Shown here in pieces: positions 57,714 to 64,000 of a DNA stretch of 64,000 nt. Location: positions 372,001 through 436,000 of the forward strand of contig NZ_MVJN01000001.1 of NCBI RefSeq assembly GCF_003265995.1, given 5' to 3'. Source of the DNA: Legionella quinlivanii (lineage in GTDB: Bacteria; Pseudomonadota; Gammaproteobacteria; Legionellales; Legionellaceae). The position numbers and the translations under genes are program-made. Below the pieces are notes generated by a model that was not told the DNA's origin, did not search any database, and worked only from the letters and a program-made list of their open reading frames with translations. The first letter of the stretch is position 1. Every line of letters starts with the position of its first letter.

Positions 57714-59528
57714 TCATACAGACAATACGCTGTTCAACAGTTTTTTTGTATAGTCTTTCTGGGGCGACTTCATAATCTGCTCTACACTGTCCTTTTCCAC
57801 CGCATTGCCATTGCGCATCACCAGAACGTCATGGGCGATATAAGACACCACTGACATATTATGGGTGACAAATAAATAAGAAACACCCAGCTCATATTGC
57901 AATTCTTTAAGAAGATTCAGAATTTGTGCCTGAACAGACACGTCCAGGGCACTGGTGGGCTCGTCACATATCAAAATCTCAGGTTCAGTGGCCAGGGCGC
58001 GGGCGATACAAATTCGCTGTCTCTGGCCTCCTGAGAACTGATGGGGATACCGGCTTAAGCAATTGCGGGGCAGATTGACCTGCTCCAGTAACTGCTGTTG
58101 GCGGCGATGAATCAAGGCTTTGGATATTCGCTGGGCAATCATACCTTCTGCTATTATTTCGCCAATTGTTAAGCGCGGATTTAATGAAGAAAAAGGATCC
58201 TGAAATACAATTTGCACTTTCTTGCGATAAGCGCGTAATTCCCTGCCTTTAATCGCCTGAATATCTTGTTCTTTGAATCGAATTTCACCAGAAGTCACAG
58301 GCTGTAATTTTAAAATACTGCGGCATACGGTTGTTTTTCCACAACCAGACTCACCCACTAACGCCAGTGTTTTGCCCTTATGCAGATCCAGTGATAAGCC
58401 ATCCACTGCCTTAATCAGAGTCTGATTTCTTTTAAACAGCCCGCCTCCCACTTTAAAGTGGACTTTGAGATCACGCACTGATAAACAGACTGGCGTCTCC
58501 TTTTCCTCTATATTCCATAAAGTCTGAGAGGCATTAAGCGGTGGCAATTGCTTCAATTCGGGATAAAGATGGCAACGGATAAGATGTTCGCCCGACTTTT
58601 GTATCAGCGGAGTTTCTTTATGGCAACGTTCAAAGGCATAGGCACAACGAGGATGGAACAAGCAGCCCTCTGGTAAATTATCCAATGAGGGCACAGCACC
58701 TGATATAGTTTGCAAGCGGCCAAATCGTTTTTCAAATCTGGGCAAAGAGGCCATTAATTGCTGGGAATAGGGATGTTTCAAATGACTGAAGTATTCTTCA
58801 ACCTCTGCCGCCTCGACTAATTGACCGGCATACATCACACAGACCCGGTCAGCGACCGCTTTCACCACCCCCAAATCATGAGTGATTAGTAACATGCTCA
58901 TCTGCCGTTGCTGCTGCAGTTTTTTCAATAGCTTAAGGATTTGAGCCTGAATGGTCACATCCAGGGCGGTTGTCGGCTCATCAGCAATCAGGATGTCGGG
59001 CTGATTCGCCAGGGCCATTGCGATAACAACACGCTGCTTCTGTCCTCCAGACAGTTGATGCGGATACTGCTGCAAACGGAGTTCTGGCTCTGCAATCTCA
59101 ACTTCTGTCAGTAAATCAATCAAACGTTGTTTTAAGGCACTGCCTGATAACTTCTGATAACGGCAAACGGCTTCAGCTAACTGTGCGTCAATACGAAGCA
59201 CCGGATTTAAAGCGGTCATCGGTTCCTGAAAAATCATCGCCAGACGTTTCCCACGTAAAGCCCGGATTATCTTTTCAGGTAAATCAAGTATATCTCTATT
59301 GTCGATTAAAATCTGACTCTGCATGTCATATAGGGCCGTTGCCGGAAGTAAACGCATCAGGCCTAAAGCAGTGATTGATTTACCGCAGCCGGACTCACCC
59401 AGTAACGCAAGCGTCTTCCCGGGCAATAATGAAAAATCGAGTTCTTCGACCGCTCGGGTCGTTTTGGCTCGGGTTTCAAAATAAATAGATAATTTTTTAA
59501 CTTCTGCCGCATCATTTAATTGATTCAT
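57714..59528 (-). CDS. ABC transporter with two ATPase domains, peptide-type (YejF/GsiA-like, 604 aa)
   Basis: A fused pair of ABC ATPases of the oligopeptide/nickel uptake class. The first has Walker A LLGESGCGKSITALGL, signature LSGGQKQRVVIAMALANQPDILIADEPT and the C-terminal cysteine region CLFHPRCAYAFERCHKETP typical of oligopeptide ATPases. The second has LVGESGCGKTTVCRSIL and FSGGQRQRICIARALATEPEILICDEPT. No permease or binding-protein genes adjoin it, so partners must lie elsewhere. Its ATG overlaps the oxyR stop (ATGA), so it is read from the oxyR transcript. Confidence 0.93.
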   Translation of the reverse strand: MNQLNDAAEVKKLSIYFETRAKTTRAVEELDFSLLPGKTLALLGESGCGKSITALGLMRLLPATALYDMQSQILIDNRDILDLPEKIIRALRGKRLAMIFQEPMTALNPVLRIDAQLAEAVCRYQKLSGSALKQRLIDLLTEVEIAEPELRLQQYPHQLSGGQKQRVVIAMALANQPDILIADEPTTALDVTIQAQILKLLKKLQQQRQMSMLLITHDLGVVKAVADRVCVMYAGQLVEAAEVEEYFSHLKHPYSQQLMASLPRFEKRFGRLQTISGAVPSLDNLPEGCLFHPRCAYAFERCHKETPLIQKSGEHLIRCHLYPELKQLPPLNASQTLWNIEEKETPVCLSVRDLKVHFKVGGGLFKRNQTLIKAVDGLSLDLHKGKTLALVGESGCGKTTVCRSILKLQPVTSGEIRFKEQDIQAIKGRELRAYRKKVQIVFQDPFSSLNPRLTIGEIIAEGMIAQRISKALIHRRQQQLLEQVNLPRNCLSRYPHQFSGGQRQRICIARALATEPEILICDEPTSALDVSVQAQILNLLKELQYELGVSYLFVTHNMSVVSYIAHDVLVMRNGNAVEKDSVEQIMKSPQKDYTKKLLNSVLSV

Positions 59529-60421
59529 AAATCAGGTCGCAATAAAGGATTAATTATCGCCTCAATCAAGCTGGCGAGTTGTTTCAAACAGTCCAGTTTT
59601 ACGCTTTGTGAGCGATGAAACAGCGCAATAGTTCGGTATGGAGCCGGTTCAGTGAAAGGGAATATTTCAAGCTGTTCTGAATTATTTCTTACAGCTAAAG
59701 CAGGCAATAAAGTAACCCCCAAACCCGATTGCACCATTAAACGCAATGTTTCAAGGCTGGTTGCGGTAAAGTCCACACCTGTGTTGGCTCTTGCAGTTCG
59801 ACAGATATCCATCGCCTGCTCTCTGAGGCAATGTCCCTCTTCCAGCAGCAGCACTGTTTGCTCTGTTAAATCATTCAAATCGAGAGGCGCTGCTTTAGAA
59901 AATTGGTAATCCTTGGAGCAGGCGAAATAAAAAGGTTCTTTGAAAAGGATAATCGGTTCAAAATCCGCTTCCACCGGCATTGCCATTATAGCCGCATCAA
60001 GCTCACCCAGTGCCAGTTTGGAAGTCAGACGATGTGTCTGTTCTTCAATTAACCAGACACGAAGCCTGGGGAAACGTTTTTGAATCTCGGGCATTATCAA
60101 AGGTAACAGATAAGGAGCCAATGTAGGAATCACACCAAGACGCAGTTCACCCGAAAAGGGATCGGACAATGACTGGGCCATTTCCTTTAATTGTCGGGTC
60201 TCATGCAAGACAGATTGAGCCTTTTCCAGGATTTTTCTGCCTGCTTCCGTTAAAATCACTTGCTTATTAGACCGTTCAAACAGCAGGACGCCGAGTTCAT
60301 CCTCCAATTTTTTAAGCTGCATGCTCAAAGTAGGCTGACTAATATGACAAAGCCTGGCTGCTTCGCCAAAATGCTGTGTTTTTGCCAAAACAATAAAATA
60401 GTGTAAATCCCGTAAATTCAT
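59525..60421 (-). CDS. oxyR: Peroxide-sensing LysR-type regulator OxyR
   Basis: This LysR regulator is oxidised by hydrogen peroxide through a disulfide switch. The N-terminus MNLRDLHYFIVLAKTQHFGEAARLCHISQPTLSMQLKKLE is the OxyR helix-turn-helix. The sensor cysteines C198 and C207 are in LLLEEGHCLREQAMDIC, matching E. coli C199 and C208. The ATG at 60419-60421 is preferred because homologues begin MN-RDL; an ATG two codons earlier is possible. The 3' end overlaps the ABC gene by 4 bases. No katG or ahpC lies in the window. Confidence 0.95.
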   Translation of the reverse strand: MNLRDLHYFIVLAKTQHFGEAARLCHISQPTLSMQLKKLEDELGVLLFERSNKQVILTEAGRKILEKAQSVLHETRQLKEMAQSLSDPFSGELRLGVIPTLAPYLLPLIMPEIQKRFPRLRVWLIEEQTHRLTSKLALGELDAAIMAMPVEADFEPIILFKEPFYFACSKDYQFSKAAPLDLNDLTEQTVLLLEEGHCLREQAMDICRTARANTGVDFTATSLETLRLMVQSGLGVTLLPALAVRNNSEQLEIFPFTEPAPYRTIALFHRSQSVKLDCLKQLASLIEAIINPLLRPDL

Positions 60422-60491
60422 GTGCATCCAGCAATTAACTACATAATTATTTAAACACCACTAAATAGACATGGTGCAAGCCTGTAAAGAT

Positions 60492-60606
60492 AAGCCCCTC
60501 TCTCTAACTCTCTCCCCTGAGGGGAGAGAGGACTTTACAAAGATTCCTTATGAGAAAATCCCCTCTCCCATGCTGGGAGAGGGCCAAGGTGAGGGTTGAT
60601 TCAAAT
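60492..60606. repeat. Repeat A copy upstream of the MFS gene
   Basis: CTAACTCTCTCCCCTGAGGG and CCCCTCTCCCATGCTGGGAG, with GGTGAGGGTTGATT, are the arms and linker of family A in the opposite order. It fills part of the 60422-60810 gap, which has no gene. The bases from about 60660 to 60810 are A+T-rich and must hold the next gene's promoter, which I could not place. Confidence 0.8.
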
Positions 60607-60810
60607 CCTTCTCCCTAAGAGCCCTTGAAAGGAGAGAATTTTAATACACGTCAATCCCGTTAGAATGACACACTTTAATAAATACTCGCAAAAATTCCGA
60701 CTTTTTCTCGCCTTTTTTTTAAAGCTGTGTCAAAATTTACGTTTTTATCCAAAAATAAACCAATGGATAAAAGCTAACCAATTCAGAAATTCTAATAAAT
60801 ATAATAACGA

Positions 60811-62031
60811 ATGAAGTCATTAACTAGTCTACACTCCCCTCGCTTTCTCATTTGGCTGGTAGGAGTCTCCTTTGTATTGTTTCAATTTTTTCTGCAATTG
60901 TCATCTGGCGTCATCATAGGTGCGATTATGCAGGAAACGCTGATCTCCGCATTTACCGCAAGCTTGCTAAGCAGTGCTTTCTATTACATTTACACCAGCC
61001 TGCAAATTCCTGCCGGGATGCTGTTTGATCGCAGAAATACGCAAACCATTCTGACCACCACCGCCTTGATATGCAGTATCGGTTGCTTTATTTTTGCCAA
61101 CTCAATGAATATTTATCTGCTATTTTTTGGTCGGATCATTATTGGAATGGGCTCGGCTTTTGCCTTTGTGGGTTTGTCACATCTCTTGCGCCAGCATTTT
61201 TCATTGCGGCAGTTTGGCTTTTTAATTGGCTTATCAGAAACCCTGGGATTTGTCGCCACTATGTTCGGTATTATCGGGCTGGGGATATTAGTCAGCTACT
61301 TCGGATGGCGTGAATTCATCAATTCAGCTGCCCTGGTGGGCTGTCTGATCGCTTTTTTTGCCTGGCTTTTTATCCCAGCCACCACCTCTGTACAACCAGG
61401 CAATTATTCAATTGCTGATTCACTGAACATTATCATTCGTTGTAAAACCCAGTGGGCTAACGGCTGTTTCGCCGGCCTCGGCTTTACGGTAATCACAGTC
61501 TTTGGCGCAATGTGGGCCATTCCCTTTATTCAGGCTAAACTGGGATGCAGTCTGAAAGAAGCCAGCGTCATCGATTCCATGCTGTTTTTAGGAGCAGCCA
61601 TCAGTTGCCCGCTTTTTGGATATTTGAATGCCTGTTTAAAACAAAGAAAACCGCTGATGTTCGTTTCTTGCACTCTGACGGCTATCTTGCTTTATGTAAC
61701 GCTTTATTTCCCTTATAACGATCCGGTGTTGATGAGCGTTTTGTTTTTTATGACCGGGATTAGCTGTGGTTCTTATATGCTTTCCTATACGATCTCCAAT
61801 GAAATTTCGCCCCAGGGGGCACTGTCAACCAGCACAGGATTTACAAATACACTGGCCATGCTCACGGCCCCGATTTTCCAGCTGCTTACCGGGTTTCTTC
61901 TAGACTTGTATGGCGGTCCTGAACATCACTATAATCTTCAGGCTTATCAGATTGCCCTAGCCGTTTTGCCAGTGAATTTATTAGTTGCGAGCTGTCTGGT
62001 TTATTTTTTGCCGGAGAAAAAAGCGAAATAG
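60811..62031 (+). CDS. Major facilitator superfamily transporter (406 aa)
   Basis: Twelve hydrophobic segments fill the protein. The loop after the second helix reads GMLFDRRNTQ, a variant of the MFS motif A (G-x-L-x-D-R). FFGRIIIGMGSAFAFVGLSHLLR matches the fourth-helix region of MFS carriers. A Glu in IGLSETLGF lies in the fifth helix. Legionella genomes hold many such carriers for amino acids, drugs and siderophores. The sequence alone does not tell the substrate. Confidence 0.88.
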   Translation: MKSLTSLHSPRFLIWLVGVSFVLFQFFLQLSSGVIIGAIMQETLISAFTASLLSSAFYYIYTSLQIPAGMLFDRRNTQTILTTTALICSIGCFIFANSMNIYLLFFGRIIIGMGSAFAFVGLSHLLRQHFSLRQFGFLIGLSETLGFVATMFGIIGLGILVSYFGWREFINSAALVGCLIAFFAWLFIPATTSVQPGNYSIADSLNIIIRCKTQWANGCFAGLGFTVITVFGAMWAIPFIQAKLGCSLKEASVIDSMLFLGAAISCPLFGYLNACLKQRKPLMFVSCTLTAILLYVTLYFPYNDPVLMSVLFFMTGISCGSYMLSYTISNEISPQGALSTSTGFTNTLAMLTAPIFQLLTGFLLDLYGGPEHHYNLQAYQIALAVLPVNLLVASCLVYFLPEKKAK

Positions 62032-62046
62032 ATAGTCGAATCGCTG

Positions 62047-63030
62047 TCAGCTCACTGTCTTATCGACACTGACCTGACTCAAGTCATTTTTACTAATCGC
62101 ACAAAACCCCGGACGCATCCCATTGGTTAGGCCCAGGATTATACGGTGATTGACAGTTTTATCGAATAGCATATCCTCCAGAGAGAGCTTCACTTTCGGA
62201 GATGAGATTTGAATTTGCCAGCTGCCTTGCTTTTCCTCTTTAACTATCACCGATTGTGTCATATTAACCGCTTCTCCCTGATCATTTCGCCAGCCAGCCA
62301 CAGCTGCCTTCATCGCATCAGGCTCTTTCATGTTAACTGAGTAAAAGGCGCTTCCATCGTTAAACTGGCACAAAACCCCCATGAACAAAGGTTTGCTTGC
62401 CTCTGAAGAATCAGCCCAGACTTGCCGAAACCAGGCTTTGGACGCAGTCACAAACTCTTCCTTGCTACCGCTTCCTGTTTGTAAATGACCGTTCAAATGA
62501 CCAGTTTGACTAATCTGCAATTCCACCCCGCTTTGAAGTTTTTGCTGCTTTGCTGAAGAAGTCTCGGCTAAACCCAGCATATCCACTTTAAAATTAAATC
62601 CTTTATTTTCCTTGCTTTTTACACCAAAAATCCAGCTGTCGTTAATGGGATAATAATGGAGAAAAATTCTGCCGGCTTTCAGTGAAGCTTTATCAGCCAC
62701 ATCGACCTGGCCATCACTTTCCTCATAAAGCACTACTTCCCTGGTTGTACCATTGATCAATGTTGCAAAAGCATGCAGATCTTTATCGTTACGCTGTATT
62801 TCCAGGTAATATTGATATCGCTCGTCATTCTCATTAACCACAATGCCGGTAAAAGTCCAATTGGCCTGTAAAGCATCAAGAGAGGGAACCGGTTTGCTGA
62901 CAGGCACTTCAGCAGTCGCGATTAATTCCGCATTGGAGCCGCTCTTTACCTCAGCCGGTTGTGTATCCGCATAAATAAGACCGGTTAAAGCCAGATAAAA
63001 TCCCAGGATGTATAAAGAAGCTCGCTTCAT
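62047..63030 (-). CDS. Exported hypothetical protein (327 aa)
   Basis: The ATG at 63028-63030 is chosen because it yields a signal peptide (MKRASLYILGFYLALTGLIYAD) and overlaps the lpxK stop by 4 bases (ATGA); a longer frame would run 29 codons into lpxK. The mature part is beta-rich with a segment NWTFTGIVVNENDERYQYYLEIQRNDKDLHAFATLIN that loosely recalls lipocalin-like AttH proteins. No firm family can be given. Coupling to lpxK suggests an envelope role. Confidence 0.7.
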   Translation of the reverse strand: MKRASLYILGFYLALTGLIYADTQPAEVKSGSNAELIATAEVPVSKPVPSLDALQANWTFTGIVVNENDERYQYYLEIQRNDKDLHAFATLINGTTREVVLYEESDGQVDVADKASLKAGRIFLHYYPINDSWIFGVKSKENKGFNFKVDMLGLAETSSAKQQKLQSGVELQISQTGHLNGHLQTGSGSKEEFVTASKAWFRQVWADSSEASKPLFMGVLCQFNDGSAFYSVNMKEPDAMKAAVAGWRNDQGEAVNMTQSVIVKEEKQGSWQIQISSPKVKLSLEDMLFDKTVNHRIILGLTNGMRPGFCAISKNDLSQVSVDKTVS

Positions 63031-64000
63031 CTCTGATAACCTTTCAAATGTTGATTCGACCACAAAGCCTGCCAGAATGAGGGAGCTAATCTGGCTTCTA
63101 CCGGTAAAAAATACCAATTATCCGCAGCAAACGATTTACACTTAACCGCATCTTTTTCCGTCATGATGACGTTTTTTTCCGAAAAACAAAGATCGCTTGC
63201 ATTGTACTGGAAGTGATCTGGAAAAGGATATTGCCGGCAAATGATTCCCTCTTCTTTAAGAGTAGTAAAAAAGCGGGCCGGATGTCCAATACCCGCCACA
63301 GCAGCTACAGGCATTTCCAGAGATTCCGCATTAATGGTATGCCCGCTTGCCAGATGCTGTATAGCTCCCGGGTGTATGCTCATCGTGTGCGCTTCCTGCC
63401 AATGACCGCCATTAACGACCACCAGATCAGCGGTTTTAAGCCGAGACGGTCTTTCGCGCAAAGGACCGGCCGGAAGACAAAAACCGTTTCCAAGCCCCCT
63501 CACACCATCAATGACTACAATTTCAATTGCCCTTCCCATGCGATAATGCTGCAAGCCATCGTCACTGATAATAATTTCCGTTTGGAATTTTTCCAGCAAA
63601 TAGCGAATGGCCTCAACCCGTTTTGGTGCAATAACTACCGGGCAGGATAATTTACAAGCGAGCAGTAAGGGTTCGTCACCGACCTCAACTGCTGTGTCAG
63701 CTGATGAAACCTCATGAGGAAAACTAGTTATTGATGCGCCATAACCACGACTGACTACCCCTACCCGCAATCCTTTGCTCTGGAATTCGTTCACCAGCGC
63801 TACTACCAAAGGCGTTTTACCGACCCCGCCAACGCTTAGATTACCGACTACAATCACAGGCACTTCAAACTGCTGTTGTTTAAATGTCCGCAGATAGAGT
63901 CGCTGCAACATGCTCGCAAGCTGATAAAAAAGCGAGAACGGCCAGATTAACCAGCCGAATCGTCTTGAACCATACCACATTTTTTCCAGGCAGGACTGTA
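63027..64000 (-). CDS. lpxK: Tetraacyldisaccharide 4'-kinase LpxK, 5' end outside window
   Basis: LpxK phosphorylates the lipid A precursor in the inner membrane (Raetz pathway). Seen are the N-terminal membrane helix region (LIWPFSLFYQLASMLQRLYLR), the P-loop VIVVGNLSVGGVGKTPLVVAL, SRGYGASI, DEPLLLACKLSCPVVIAPKRVEAI, ISDDGLQHYRMGRAIEIVVIDGVRGLGNG and FPDHFQYNASDL. A Met at 63980 could start it, but the frame continues upstream as CLEK before that Met, as in homologues, so the true start is probably beyond base 64000. Confidence 0.95.
   Translation of the reverse strand, partial: QSCLEKMWYGSRRFGWLIWPFSLFYQLASMLQRLYLRTFKQQQFEVPVIVVGNLSVGGVGKTPLVVALVNEFQSKGLRVGVVSRGYGASITSFPHEVSSADTAVEVGDEPLLLACKLSCPVVIAPKRVEAIRYLLEKFQTEIIISDDGLQHYRMGRAIEIVVIDGVRGLGNGFCLPAGPLRERPSRLKTADLVVVNGGHWQEAHTMSIHPGAIQHLASGHTINAESLEMPVAAVAGIGHPARFFTTLKEEGIICRQYPFPDHFQYNASDLCFSEKNVIMTEKDAVKCKSFAADNWYFLPVEARLAPSFWQALWSNQHLKGYQR

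Overview
The window looks like a chromosomal segment of a Legionella species (Gammaproteobacteria, Legionellales). The basis is the mix of gene order and gene types: trmJ/suhB divergence with an isc cluster, a pilVWX-pilY1 cluster, a fleSR-fliEFGHIJ flagellar cluster, ftsK-lolA-rarA facing trxB-aat-infA, and several large orphan proteins with glutamate-rich C-termini. Some of these orphans carry eukaryote-like folds (a U-box-like module, a GT-A glycosyltransferase), as Dot/Icm effectors do. The species cannot be named from sequence reading alone.

Layout: 0-0.6 kb, start of coaX and rnpB (RNase P RNA). 0.7-2.3 kb, an effector-like orphan. 2.4-6.6 kb, fis, an isc-type cluster (iscS, a cysteine-poor iscU-like gene, iscA), trmJ and divergent suhB. 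6.7-13.1 kb, minor pilins and the PilY1 adhesin. 13.1-16.6 kb, small orphans, an effector-like gene and a yqjD-yqjE-yqjK-like stress operon. 16.7-20.3 kb, an S49 peptidase and clpB. 20.3-22.2 kb, two unknown genes. 22.5-28.3 kb, mpl, a membrane protein and yhdP. 28.3-38.4 kb, flagellar genes fliJ-I-H and fliG-F-E with fleR and fleS, split by an oppositely oriented 661-aa effector-like gene. 38.5-47.5 kb, rarA, lolA, ftsK, trxB, aat, infA, pmbA and a phosphodiester glycosidase. 47.8-51.7 kb, nrdAB behind NrdR- and DnaA-box-like sites. 52-57.6 kb, a U-box-like orphan, proS and a glycosyltransferase-like orphan. 57.7-64 kb, a double-ATPase ABC gene overlapping oxyR, an MFS transporter, a secreted protein and lpxK, which runs off the window.

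Two themes stand out. First, tandem CTTAAT half-sites at 11-bp spacing, the known form of the Legionella PmrA box, lie at a near-constant distance from a -10 element upstream of fis and of two orphan genes (437 aa and 661 aa). This suggests they belong to the effector regulon. Second, three dispersed palindromic repeat families (called A, B and C here) fill most long intergenic gaps. One B element of about 145 bp sits inside an A element, flanked by a 9-bp duplication, which records a past insertion.

Other points of note are an iscU-like gene lacking all three canonical cluster-ligand cysteines between intact iscS and iscA, and an aat gene whose only well-placed start codon is ATT. No tRNA, rRNA operon, CRISPR array, prophage or transposase gene was seen.
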